The translations under genes and the position numbers were made by a program. Source: CCMP332 sp040218795 (GTDB lineage Bacteria; Bacteroidota; Bacteroidia; Cytophagales; CCMP332). Taken from it: DNA of 64,000 nt. The stretch covers positions 1-64,000 of the forward strand of contig JAVJQT010000001.1 of assembly GCA_040218795.1 (NCBI GenBank), in the 5' to 3' direction. The first letter of the stretch is position 1. Each line of letters opens with the position of its first letter. The notes under the pieces are model-generated. The model did no database searches. It worked only from the letters and a program-made list of their open reading frames with translations, and had not been told where the DNA came from. Below, one piece after another: positions 8,801-17,652 of the stretch.

Positions 8801-11648
8801 CGGGGATGGTCCATTCCTGAATACCACCATTTACTGTCACTTGTCCTGAAAGATTGGTACCATTATATGCAGAATTGCAATCTCCCTGACTTGGTCCGAA
8901 CCGACCGCTAGCTCCACAGTGTGTAAAGCAATAAGCATTTGGCGGACAGAAAAATGGCGTAGTATATGTAAATGGGCCAGCCCATGCAGATGTATCGCCT
9001 GTTGCACATACTTCTCTAACATAAAAATCATAAGCTGTTTTTGGTGTTAAACCCGTAACAGTCACTGAAGCTGATGCCACTGGGGTTCCATTTCCACTAA
9101 AAATTTGTCCGGAAAGAACGTTGCCCCATAACCATGTATTGGCTGAGCCACCTGTCCATCCCAATGTAGCCTGGCTCGATGAAATAGCCTGTACATTGAT
9201 ATTGGATGGGGGAGGTAAATTTGATTGTATTGCAGTTTCTAATGAGTCATTGGTGCTATTCAAATCAGCATTTCCATTTGGATTGGTGGTCCAGGCCTCG
9301 ATTAGATAAGGACTATTAGTTGCAAAATTAAAATTACCAAGTAATACAAGACCAAACCTGCTACCAGTACCACCTAGCGTATCCAATAAGCCTGAAAAAC
9401 TTGCAGGACTTTGCAATACACCATCTACGGCCCAATTTACTGTTGCACTTGATATTTGATTGATACCAAAGTTTGCGATTCTCGCGTATACATCAAATGA
9501 ACCAGGACAAAATACCGAAGGAGAGTCAATAGAAACCACACCTGCATCATCCGTAATTAAAGCATATTCATCGGCCCCAATATCCGGAATGGTCGCGCTT
9601 CGGGCATCGCCATCAAGATCTATTGTGATAGGAGTAGGGGAACCCTGATTATTAGCTAAGGGGCCCACCACATGAAAATCACCCGGAGCAAAGAAAATAG
9701 GATCTCCTTCGTAAGAATTTACATTAAACTGCGGAAATGAGGCTTGCCAGGTTACGAGGTCAGGATATGATGTCCCTTCCCAAACTACGAAAGATGTTCC
9801 GCTGGTTTCATAAATATTATTATCCAGTGTTGTTACACCTGTAGTACCTGTATTGACATCAATTTCAAAGGCATTGTCATTGTTAGAAATAAAAATGTTA
9901 TTTCTAACATCCAAACTGTCCAAACCATCAAAGGAGTAATCGAGATAAATAGCCGGTTCTCCAAAAATGGTATTGTGAAAAATATCGACGTTTTCACCAT
10001 CTATAATATACAAGCCGTAATCGCTAGACGAAGTAATAAAGTTATTTGCGATTACTGAATTTCCACCAATGCCATCAACATTTAAGTCAGCACAATAAAC
10101 TGCCCAATCCGGTGCCTCAATAATATTTTCTCTTAGGGTAAGATTTTCAAAATCAAAGCTGTAAAAACCATCACCATTAATGGTTTGCTGAATATCGCTT
10201 ATGATATTTCCCTGAAATACGAGTGAATCTTGCTCATCACCATAAAAACCAAAATCATCAGCAAATCGAAGGGTATTATTAATAAATTTATTGCCTACAT
10301 TCCAGTTTCCTGCTGTTCCTCCTTCAAAAGTGATACTTCGGTCTCCACCTGTAATCACACAATTTGAAACAGTGGTATAATTAGCATTGTTACCCTCGCC
10401 AAAATCAGTGGTTTCACTTGAAGAAGCAAGAATACCAGACCTGTCATCATTTGTAGAAATAGGCAAAACAATGTTGCAACTGTCAATTGTATTGTGATCA
10501 GCTCCCATCATTAACAATATACCCCAGGAATCAAATCCTGTAGATGTAGACGATACCGTCAAATTTTTAATCGTTACCCAATCTGCCCCGGCGAGTTTTA
10601 TTGTAGATGATTGAGAGGAACCATCATGCGAAATATTTACCAGACTGGTATCTCCACCGTCGATCGTAAGTGTATTGGTAGATGAACTACCAACAATAGG
10701 CCCTAAACTTATAAACTCATTATAAGTGCCCGGTTCTACCGAAACATTCACAGGCCCACAGACCCCAACGGCATTTAAATCTGAAACCAAAGCGGAAAAA
10801 CTGGCATAGTCGGCACCCAAACTGGATCCTAAGACAAGATTTCCATTGAGAGAGGGTGTTATCACACGATAAAGAGAATCATTGGCTGTCACTGTATCTG
10901 TAGCGCCATTTGGATTACTGGTCCAAACTTCGATGGTATCTTTATCGGTAATATTTTTTGTACCAAGGAAAATAGAAGTCTGAGTACTTCCTGATCCATT
11001 TGCGGTATCAAGTAATTGGGTAACGGGAATTGGAGTTTCCAATACGCCGTTAAATGCCCAATTAACGGTGAAACTGTTGACCTGGTTTGTACCGTAATTA
11101 GAAATTTGAGCATAAATATTTTGATTGCCTGCACAGAAAACACCCGGACTATCAAGGGCTGATACTCCAATATCGTTAGGCGCCGTGGTAACCGGATAGG
11201 CTAATCTCGCAATAACGCAAAATGAATTTCCTGAACATATGTTATTAATTGTAGGGTCACCATCAGCGATAATTGTTACGGTTCCATCCGAAGTCCAGTT
11301 GAGCACAGTTGCAAAAGGAATTGTAAATGTCACCGAATCAAAAGTAGCTGCACACTGTCCAGTGGCATTTGATTGCCCAATTGTAGCTCCCATTTCATCG
11401 ATAAAAGTGATGAATTCAGGATTAGTAGGAGTGCCATTTAAATCTCCATTATAGGTAAAGGTTAATGTGGCATCACCGCTTGCATTGGGTGGAACATTGT
11501 TAAAAATTAAAATCTCATCTCCACCTGTTGTTGGATTACACTGTATTGGTAGTGTTACATCATAAGCCTGGGAGAAGGATGCGCTATAAGAAAATAAAAA
11601 AAATAATAAAATTAGTAAATATCTGGACTGATTGTAAAATGATTTCAT
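5895..11648 (-). CDS. Giant T9SS-secreted modular protein 1 (beta-helix, glycine-rich, MAM)
   Basis: Secreted surface or released protein of 1917 aa. The start at 11648 was chosen because a signal peptide (residues 1-27, ending SFSQ) follows directly; a longer reading adds 12 polar residues. Approximate domain order: N-terminal module 28-155 shared with the gene at 22782; CARDB-like 160-265; right-handed beta-helix 270-690 (NTI/NIF/TIDS strand repeats); CARDB-like and FN3 700-895; glycine-rich domain 905-1175; CARDB-like and FN3 1180-1375; MAM 1380-1560; CARDB-like; Ig-like; PKD (WTFGDP) about 1752-1825; T9SS type A sorting domain 1835-1917 starting at LFPNPS. The modules are typical of adhesion or carbohydrate binding; no catalytic site is evident. 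It is the 3'-most of six tandem paralogues. Confidence 0.9.
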   Translation of the reverse strand: MKSFYNQSRYLLILLFFLFSYSASFSQAYDVTLPIQCNPTTGGDEILIFNNVPPNASGDATLTFTYNGDLNGTPTNPEFITFIDEMGATIGQSNATGQCAATFDSVTFTIPFATVLNWTSDGTVTIIADGDPTINNICSGNSFCVIARLAYPVTTAPNDIGVSALDSPGVFCAGNQNIYAQISNYGTNQVNSFTVNWAFNGVLETPIPVTQLLDTANGSGSTQTSIFLGTKNITDKDTIEVWTSNPNGATDTVTANDSLYRVITPSLNGNLVLGSSLGADYASFSALVSDLNAVGVCGPVNVSVEPGTYNEFISLGPIVGSSSTNTLTIDGGDTSLVNISHDGSSQSSTIKLAGADWVTIKNLTVSSTSTGFDSWGILLMMGADHNTIDSCNIVLPISTNDDRSGILASSSETTDFGEGNNANYTTVSNCVITGGDRSITFEGGTAGNWNVGNKFINNTLRFADDFGFYGDEQDSLVFQGNIISDIQQTINGDGFYSFDFENLTLRENIIEAPDWAVYCADLNVDGIGGNSVIANNFITSSSDYGLYIIDGENVDIFHNTIFGEPAIYLDYSFDGLDSLDVRNNIFISNNDNAFEIDVNTGTTGVTTLDNNIYETSGTSFVVWEGTSYPDLVTWQASFPQFNVNSYEGDPIFFAPGDFHVVGPLANNQGSPTPITIDLDGDARSATIPDIGADEYALITDDAGVVSIDSPSVFCPGSFDVYARIANFGINQISSATVNWAVDGVLQSPASFSGLLDTLGGTGSRFGLVLLGNFNFATNSPYLIEAWTTNPNGNADLNSTNDSLETAIQSNLPPPSNINVQAISSSQATLGWTGGSANTWLWGNVLSGQIFSGNGTPVASASVTVTGLTPKTAYDFYVREVCATGDTSAWAGPFTYTTPFFCPPNAYCFTHCGASGRFGPSQGDCNSAYNGTNLSGQVTVNGGIQEWTIPGGGLYEIEVSGAQGFGTFGGRGARMKGDFLFSGGETVKILVGQKGAPPVGSGTNQFGGGGGTYITDNTNNPLIIAGGGGGSWAPAFTGITDAPVTTAGNSGGGTGSTGGAGGTAGQGGSTSISADGGGGLLGNGTGTAGGFAFVNGGNGGITTGSGGEGGFGGGGGASSWNNRRGGGGGGYSGGGGSHGGTTGFPEAGGGGSFNAGTNQFNIAGANIDDGTVIIRPLSSGAPNDVGIVGIDSPAVFCPGTEDVWATINNYGTTQVTTVTVDWSVDGVLQPTVTFTGNLDTIGGTGATTGQILLGSFSFSTNNPYNVSVWTSNPNGMTDTVGQNDTASRVVQSSLPPPTGLAVNNLFSTQGDMSWNPGALANSWLWVNVPAGNLPSGIGTASSTPNVTVTGLTQNTSYDFYVREVCPSGDTSAWAGPLSYTTPCAIYIAPFFEAFDGPAWSLNSPWTIDQCWNKTTTTAPFWRTEDLTTGSSNTGPAADVSGTGKYVYMETSGGSVGQTSELESPPIDISGLSAPQVEFFYHMYGATMGTLNLDVLDSAGNWVNIWTLSGPQQNATTDPWVAVSAPFVPSTDTVQFRFQGVRGTSFTGDMAVDEVRLRDAPNDDLALTAINGLQTACGLGSNESFTVDIENKGANTQNVFDIEYSVNGGAFIIGASATSPLSFGQTQTFTIAGVDLSGPGQKCIDVRVVLVGDEDSLNNSLPQLCIFNQAVPTIDSIINGEVCNGGSVTLQVLFTGDNLNWFDDAALTNQVNSGSTYTANFTQTTVLYIQAINSNGCTAPIQTITAEVNFTPTVNFTQSVNNCTVDFTGLVSNNTDSVRWTFGDPLNGTSTQINPTYIYNSAQSFLITLTAYDGTCSKDTTKAVFVNCQGVGLSSNSWTKEISLFPNPSAGSVTFDIPNTEETILISVIDIKGQEVFRQEYSSGNKFNKVIDLSYLDAGQYFVNMYSGDRSAVKKLTIE
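8125..8860 (-). other. Glycine-rich domain resembling the ALK/LTK receptor type
   Basis: Within giant protein 1 (about residues 930-1175) is a domain dominated by runs of four to six glycines. Landmarks are FGGRGARMKGDF, NPLIIAGGGGG, GGFGGGGGASSW, GGGYSGGGGS and a closing strand GTVIIRPL. The order of landmarks recalls the glycine-rich domain of animal ALK/LTK receptors (FGGRGGG, PLIIAAGGGG, GGFGGGGG). The similarity is from memory and by eye. Confidence 0.65.
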
Positions 11649-11744
11649 GTGCATTATTTTAATTTGAAAATGGCAATGGGACATTAAAGATATAAAAACA
11701 TGTTTTCAAAAAAAATTTGAAGCAATAGCTTAAAACGCCATTAT

Positions 11745-11772
11745 ATAAAAACCGGCTCAATTGAGCCGGTTT
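11745..11772 (-). terminator. Terminator of giant protein 2 gene
   Basis: Perfect palindrome AAACCGGCTCAA/TTGAGCCGGTTT (11749-11772), followed in the minus direction by a T-rich tract. It lies 27 bases past the stop at 11799. Confidence 0.8.
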
Positions 11773-11798
11773 AGACTTTTATAAAATCGATGTTAATT

Positions 11799-14687
11799 TT
11801 AATCTATTTGTAATTTTTTAACTGCCGATTTATTGCCGGAAAAGATGTTAACAAAATAGGCTCCCATATCTAAGAATGAAAGGTCAATCGATTTATTGAA
11901 AGAATTTCCTGACTTGTATTCTTGTCGAAATACTTCCTGCCCTTTTATATCAAATACGGTAATTAATACCATTTTATCTGTATGAGGAATGTCAATGGTG
12001 ATTAAGCCTTGACTTGGATTGGGAAACATATTGATTTTTTGTGCCCAGGGATTTGAATTTAAACCCACACCTTGACAATTAACAAATAAGGCTTTGGTAG
12101 TATCCTTAAAACATGTACCATCGTAGGCAATCAAATTTATTAGAAATGATTGGGCATTTGAATAAATATAAGTTGGGTTTAATTGATTGCTGGTTCCAAC
12201 ACCGTCTCCAAAGTCCCATCTAACACTATCTGTATTATTACTTACAAGGGCTGTAAAATTAACTGTGCAATTTGAAGTAATTGAAGTAAAGTTGGTAGTA
12301 GGGGTAAAATTAACTTCAGCCGTAATGGTTTGTATGGGAGCGGTACAGCCATTGGCGTTGATAGCTTGTAAATACAAAACAGTCGTTTGTGTAAAATTGG
12401 CAGTATATGTTGGACCGCTATTTACTTGATTGGTTAAAGCAGCATCATCATACCAGTTGAGATTATCACCTGTATATGTAGCGGACAATGTAATTGGTCC
12501 TCCATTGCAAACTTCTCCATTTGTTATGGAATTGATGCTAGGAACAGCCTGATTGAAAATACAAAGCTGTGGAAGCACATTGTTGGTACTGTCTTCATCG
12601 TTGGCTAATACTACGCGAACATCTATACATTTTTGACCTGAACCTGAGAGATCCACACCGGCGATGGTATAGGTTTGGGTTTGACCAAATGCCAGGGGAG
12701 ATGAGGCGGAAGCTCCAATTATAAAAGCACCACCATTTACAGAATATTCAATATCGAATACATTCTGCGTATTAGCACCTTTGTTCTCAACATCTACAGT
12801 GAATGACTCATTGCTGCCCAATCCGCAAGCAGTTTGCAAACCATTGATTGCTGTTAAGGCCAAATCATCATTCGGCGCATCTCTTAATCTCACTTCATCA
12901 ACGGCCATATCACCACTAAAGCTTGTTCCTCGTATACCTTGAAATCTGAATTGTACCGTATCTGTACTTGGCACAAATGGTGCTGAGACTTCAATCCATG
13001 GATCTGAAGAGGAAACTTGTTGTTGACCTGTTAATGTCCAGATATTTACCCAATTGCCTGCACTATCCAAAACGTCTAAATTTAAGGTGCCTATTGTTGC
13101 TCCATACATATGATAGAAGAATTCTACCTGTGGAGCTGATAAACTGCTAATGTCAATAGGTGGAGAAATAAGTTCATTAGTCGAACCCGTAGAACCACCA
13201 CTGGTTTCAAAATAAACATATTTACCGGAACCACTAAGATCAGTGGCAGGACCGGTATTACTGGAACCGGTTGTCAGATCTTCTGTTCTCCAGAACGGCG
13301 CAGTTGTCGATGTTCTGTTCCAACATTGGTCTATGTCATATGGAAATACCATACTCCAGGCAGCGGCATCAAAATTTTCAAAAAAGGGTGCTATATAAAT
13401 TGCACAAGGCGTGGTATAAGAAAATAAGGCCCATGCTGAGGTATCACCGGAAGGGCAAACTTCTCTGACATAAAAATCATAAGAGGTGTTTTGAGTTAAT
13501 CCGCTTATAGTTGCATTTGCATTACTCGTTGCTGTTCCAAAACCAGTAGGCGTCGATCCGGCTGGAAGATTCTGATACAACCAGGAATTGGCCGAACCGC
13601 CAGTCCAGGTAATTGTTGCCTGTGTACTAAACAAGGCACTGGTAGAAATATTAGAAGGGGGCGGTAAATTAGATTGAAGAATTGCAGTGGTGGAGTCATT
13701 TTGTGTAACCGTATCCACAACTCCATTTGGCATTGATGTCCATGCTGATATTGTGTAAGGATTATTTGTAGCAAAATTGAAACTTCCTAATAATACCAGG
13801 GCGGTTGGACTACCGGACCCTCCGGTTGTATCAAGATTCCCGGTAAAATTTACCGGACTTTGCAATACTCCATCAATAGCCCAATTGATAGTGGCTGTAG
13901 TGATTACATTCGTTCCATAGTTCCGAATTGTGGCATAGATATCAAATATTCCGGGACAAAACACACCCGGAGAATCAATCGAAGCAATTCCCGCGTCATC
14001 GGGTGCAAAACTAAGAGGCAACTCCATATTCCAGGTATTGGTGATTTCAGTTTGATCAAGAGCTCTGTTATACATTCTAAACTCATCCATAGATACGCCT
14101 GCAACCATTGAGCTCGTATAAGCACCAACCAGAAAACCCGAGCCTGTCGGTACAGTACCTGTATAATTAATAGAATTCAATTGAATGCCATCAACAAACG
14201 CGGTCACCGTGCCTGCAGTTACATCTCGAACTATATGAACAACATGAGGTAGCCCATCAGCAACTCCTGCAATATCCAATGTAAAAGGGCCTCTTAATGT
14301 TACATTTCCCGCACCAGCTGCACCATTGGCAAACATTCGGAAAGAACTGGCTCCCGGATCGCCAAGAAAATATTGAAATGTACTTGCTGCGGCTCCAAAA
14401 TCAATCCAAAAAGACATAGTCCAGTCGCCGGGAAGCGACAAATTCCATCCCGATGAAACATTTCCTGATCCTGTGCCTTGCAATGCTCCTCCAAACTGAC
14501 CCGTACCACCTTGAGTCAAGGAAGTTAAGGGCGCCGGATTAGTGCCCACAGGACTTGATGCTTCATTTTGGACGTTTGATCCGGATCCATCAAACTTATA
14601 ATATATAAGTTCAGGAACTGTGCCATTTTGTGCTTGAATAGTAAACGCACTGAATATAAGGCCGAAGAGAAGTAAATTTTTTTTCAT
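11799..14687 (-). CDS. T9SS-secreted modular protein 2 (LamG, MAM)
   Basis: 962-aa secreted protein with signal peptide 1-20 (ending TIQAQ). Residues about 23-225 form a LamG/concanavalin-like jelly roll (YYKFDGSGS at the start, WTMSFWIDFG, and DEFRMYNRAL near the end). Then come CARDB-like 230-330 (DAGIASIDSPGVFCPG), FN3 335-425, MAM 430-608, CARDB-like 610-705, Ig-like 707-790, PKD 790-865 (WDFGDG) and a T9SS type A sorting domain 880-962 (MFPNPS). From the CARDB-like domain onward it closely parallels proteins 1 and 3, so it looks like a shared chassis with a swapped N-terminal head. A role in glycan or surface binding is inferred from LamG and MAM. Confidence 0.9.
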   Translation of the reverse strand: MKKNLLLFGLIFSAFTIQAQNGTVPELIYYKFDGSGSNVQNEASSPVGTNPAPLTSLTQGGTGQFGGALQGTGSGNVSSGWNLSLPGDWTMSFWIDFGAAASTFQYFLGDPGASSFRMFANGAAGAGNVTLRGPFTLDIAGVADGLPHVVHIVRDVTAGTVTAFVDGIQLNSINYTGTVPTGSGFLVGAYTSSMVAGVSMDEFRMYNRALDQTEITNTWNMELPLSFAPDDAGIASIDSPGVFCPGIFDIYATIRNYGTNVITTATINWAIDGVLQSPVNFTGNLDTTGGSGSPTALVLLGSFNFATNNPYTISAWTSMPNGVVDTVTQNDSTTAILQSNLPPPSNISTSALFSTQATITWTGGSANSWLYQNLPAGSTPTGFGTATSNANATISGLTQNTSYDFYVREVCPSGDTSAWALFSYTTPCAIYIAPFFENFDAAAWSMVFPYDIDQCWNRTSTTAPFWRTEDLTTGSSNTGPATDLSGSGKYVYFETSGGSTGSTNELISPPIDISSLSAPQVEFFYHMYGATIGTLNLDVLDSAGNWVNIWTLTGQQQVSSSDPWIEVSAPFVPSTDTVQFRFQGIRGTSFSGDMAVDEVRLRDAPNDDLALTAINGLQTACGLGSNESFTVDVENKGANTQNVFDIEYSVNGGAFIIGASASSPLAFGQTQTYTIAGVDLSGSGQKCIDVRVVLANDEDSTNNVLPQLCIFNQAVPSINSITNGEVCNGGPITLSATYTGDNLNWYDDAALTNQVNSGPTYTANFTQTTVLYLQAINANGCTAPIQTITAEVNFTPTTNFTSITSNCTVNFTALVSNNTDSVRWDFGDGVGTSNQLNPTYIYSNAQSFLINLIAYDGTCFKDTTKALFVNCQGVGLNSNPWAQKINMFPNPSQGLITIDIPHTDKMVLITVFDIKGQEVFRQEYKSGNSFNKSIDLSFLDMGAYFVNIFSGNKSAVKKLQID

Positions 14688-14729
14688 AAAATTAATTTTG
14701 ACTTTTTCAAGTTACGAATATTGCATCTT

Positions 14730-14756
14730 AAAAGCCACTCTTAAAAAGTGGCTTTT
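14730..14756 (-). terminator. Terminator of giant protein 3 gene
   Basis: AAAAGCCACT (14730-14739) pairs with AGTGGCTTTT (14747-14756). It lies 24 bases past the stop at 14780. Confidence 0.7.
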
Positions 14757-14779
14757 GTGGTAAAAAAATACATTTTATT

Positions 14780-17533
14780 CTATTCAATCGTCAATTTCCT
14801 GACTGCCGATTTATCTCCGGAATACAAGTTAACAAAATATAATCCTGCATCGAGAGATGTTAAATCAAGAGTTTTTACAAAAGAATTACCACTGCTGTAT
14901 TCTTGATTAAATACTTCCTTCCCCTTAATGTCTATCACTGATACTACGACTGTGTTATTGGCATTTGGAATATTTATTGTTATCATGCCCTGACCAGGGT
15001 TAGGGAAAATTTTAATATCCTGAGCCCATGGGTTATCATCCAAGCCTACCTGACAATTCACAAATAATGCCTTCGTTGTATCATTAAAACAGGTGCCATC
15101 ATAAGCTATTAGGCTTACTAAAAAGGATTGCGCATTTGAATAGGTATATACCGGATTGAGCTGATTGCTAGTGCCCAGTCCATCTCCAAAATCCCATCTT
15201 ACGCTATCCGAATTATTGCTCACAATTCCTGTGAAATTTACAGTACAATTATTGGCAACTGAAGTAAAATTGGCTGTTGGTGTAAAATTAACTTCTGCCG
15301 TAATGGTTTGTATTGGAGCGGTGCAACCATTGGAGTTGATTGCTTGTAAATACAAAACAGTTGTCTGTGTAAAATTAGCGGTGTAAGTAGTTCCGCTATT
15401 CACTTGATTGGTTAAAGCAGCATCGTCATACCAATTGAGATTATCACCGGTAAATGTAGCCGTCAATGTAATTGGTCCTCCATTGCATACTTCTCCATTT
15501 GTAATGGAATTGATGCTTGGTACCGCCTGATTAAAAATACAAAGCTGTGGCAATGTATTGTTGAGAGAGTCTTCGTCATTGGCTAAAACGACCCTTACAT
15601 CAATGCATTTTTGTCCAGGACCTGACAGGTCAACACTTGAAATCGTATAGGTCTGAGTCTGCGCAAATGCAAGAGGAGCACTAGCAGAGGCACCTATTAT
15701 AAATGACCCGCCATTTACGGAATATTCTATATCAAAAGTATTCTGGGTTATTGCTCCCTTGTTTTCAACATTCACAGTAAATGACTCATTACTTCCAAGC
15801 CCACATGCCGTTTGTAAACCATTGATAGCGGTTAAGGCCAAATCGTTATTTGGCGCGTCTCTAAGTCTGACTTCATCAACGGCCATGTCTCCTGTAAAAC
15901 TTGTGCCTCTAATTCCCTGGAATCTGAAATTAACAGTATCGGAGGAAGGGCTGAACGGAACCGAAACATTGATCCAGGGATCTGTTTCAGAGATTTGTTG
16001 TTGGCCTGAAAGCGACCAGATATTGACCCAATTTCCAGCACTATCGGTAACGTCAAGATTTAGTGTCCCCATGGTGGCACCATACATATGATAGTAAAAC
16101 TCAACCTGTGGTGCTGTTAAGGCACTTATATCAATTGGTGGAGATTCCAATTCTGAAGTCTGGCTCGCTGATCCACCGCTTGTTTCCATATAGATATATT
16201 TACCATTTCCACTTACATCTCCCGATGGGCCAGTGTTTAATGAAGAGGTATTCAAATCCTCTACTCTCCAGAATGGGGCAGAACTTGTTGTTCTGTTCCA
16301 GCATTGATCAATATCAAAAGGTGAAGTTAAGCTCCATTGGGCTCCATCGAAATCTTCAAAAAAAGGCGCAACATATAAGGCGCAGGGTGTTGTATATGAA
16401 TAAAGGGCCCATGCGGAGGTATCACCTGAAGGACAAACCTCACGAACATAAAAGTCATACATTGTATTTTGTGTCAGCCCTGTAAGTGTTACAGTAGCAT
16501 TGCTTAAAGCAGTGCCTATCCCTGTGGGTGTTGTACCTGCCGGTAGATTTTGATATAACCATGAATTGGCTGAGCCTCCTGTCCAGTTAATGGTAGCCTG
16601 GGTACTAAATAAAGCTGAAGCGGTAATATTTGCTGGGGGAGGAAGGTTGGATTGAATTATTTCAACGATGGTATCATTTTGAGTAATAGTATCTAATACT
16701 CCATTAGGCATAGAGGTCCAGGCAGAAATGGTATAGGGGTTGTTTGTAGCAAAATTATTTGTACCCAAAAGCACAGATGCAGTATTTGAGCCAGTTCCTC
16801 CGGTTGTATCAAGAAAACCGACATAGTTGACAGGTGTTTGCAAAACACCGTCGATAGACCAATTGATAATGGCAGAATCAATTTGATTTATACCAAAATT
16901 TCTTATTGTGGCATAAATGTCAAATAAGCCCGGGCAAAATACCGTGGGCGAATCAATGGAAACTATTCCCACATCATTAGGGGCAGTAATTGGAAACTCC
17001 CAATAGACCTCGATTAAACCCAGGTTGCCACCGAGCTCCTCACTTATAGCACCTGCAGGTCCTGTGGATATAGATCCCTGATATAAAAGTCTGGTTAAAG
17101 TAACTGCGTTTCCATCAATAGTCGTTGTGTATTGTCCCGTGGGGCCATAGGAAGTTAACGTTCCGGCTTGTCCTAATACACCCACATGTTCTCCTGCTGA
17201 TACATCAATATCCACATTTTGAATGACACCATTGGGAGCACCCTGAATATAGATAGCTGAAGTATAATTGGTAATTGTTCCCGGAAATGGGGGAGGAGGA
17301 GTGGGAAATATAAAGAATTCAATATTTTGAGATCCTGCGCCTGCTCCTGATGGAATTCGTAATCCCGTGATCTTCATATCAATAGGTGCGGTAAACCAAA
17401 ACCCTCTTACATTGCCATTATAGGTAGTGATTTGACCGGGCAAAGGGATTTGCGTTGCTTGTGCGAAAATTACATTATCAAAAGAAAAAATCGATATTGC
17501 AAAAAACAGGGATAGGGTAATAATATTTTTCAT
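14780..17533 (-). CDS. T9SS-secreted modular protein 3 (novel N-terminal head, MAM)
   Basis: 917-aa secreted protein. The start at 17533 was chosen because it opens into a signal peptide (about 1-24, ending VIFAQ); an upstream start would add 15 basic and aromatic residues. The N-terminal head (about 25-180) is a beta-rich region with a proline-rich loop near residue 70 that I do not recognise. The rest matches the chassis of proteins 1 and 2: CARDB-like 185-285, FN3 290-380, MAM 385-563, CARDB-like, Ig-like, PKD (WDFGDG) and a T9SS type A sorting domain (IFPNPG). Function is unknown beyond likely surface attachment or binding. Confidence 0.88.
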   Translation of the reverse strand: MKNIITLSLFFAISIFSFDNVIFAQATQIPLPGQITTYNGNVRGFWFTAPIDMKITGLRIPSGAGAGSQNIEFFIFPTPPPPFPGTITNYTSAIYIQGAPNGVIQNVDIDVSAGEHVGVLGQAGTLTSYGPTGQYTTTIDGNAVTLTRLLYQGSISTGPAGAISEELGGNLGLIEVYWEFPITAPNDVGIVSIDSPTVFCPGLFDIYATIRNFGINQIDSAIINWSIDGVLQTPVNYVGFLDTTGGTGSNTASVLLGTNNFATNNPYTISAWTSMPNGVLDTITQNDTIVEIIQSNLPPPANITASALFSTQATINWTGGSANSWLYQNLPAGTTPTGIGTALSNATVTLTGLTQNTMYDFYVREVCPSGDTSAWALYSYTTPCALYVAPFFEDFDGAQWSLTSPFDIDQCWNRTTSSAPFWRVEDLNTSSLNTGPSGDVSGNGKYIYMETSGGSASQTSELESPPIDISALTAPQVEFYYHMYGATMGTLNLDVTDSAGNWVNIWSLSGQQQISETDPWINVSVPFSPSSDTVNFRFQGIRGTSFTGDMAVDEVRLRDAPNNDLALTAINGLQTACGLGSNESFTVNVENKGAITQNTFDIEYSVNGGSFIIGASASAPLAFAQTQTYTISSVDLSGPGQKCIDVRVVLANDEDSLNNTLPQLCIFNQAVPSINSITNGEVCNGGPITLTATFTGDNLNWYDDAALTNQVNSGTTYTANFTQTTVLYLQAINSNGCTAPIQTITAEVNFTPTANFTSVANNCTVNFTGIVSNNSDSVRWDFGDGLGTSNQLNPVYTYSNAQSFLVSLIAYDGTCFNDTTKALFVNCQVGLDDNPWAQDIKIFPNPGQGMITINIPNANNTVVVSVIDIKGKEVFNQEYSSGNSFVKTLDLTSLDAGLYFVNLYSGDKSAVRKLTIE

Positions 17534-17597
17534 AATCGGGATTTTATAATAAAAATAATGTTTTATCCTGATTATCAAATTACAAAGTCAAATAAAT

Positions 17598-17628
17598 AAA
17601 AAAAGCCATTCCCGAAGGAATGGCTTTT
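17598..17628 (-). terminator. Terminator of giant protein 4 gene
   Basis: AAAAGCCATTCC (17601-17612) pairs with GGAATGGCTTTT (17617-17628), followed on the minus strand by a long T tract. It is a strong intrinsic terminator 25 bases past the stop at 17653. Confidence 0.9.
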
Positions 17629-17652
17629 CAATTTATCAATATTTAATACTGA

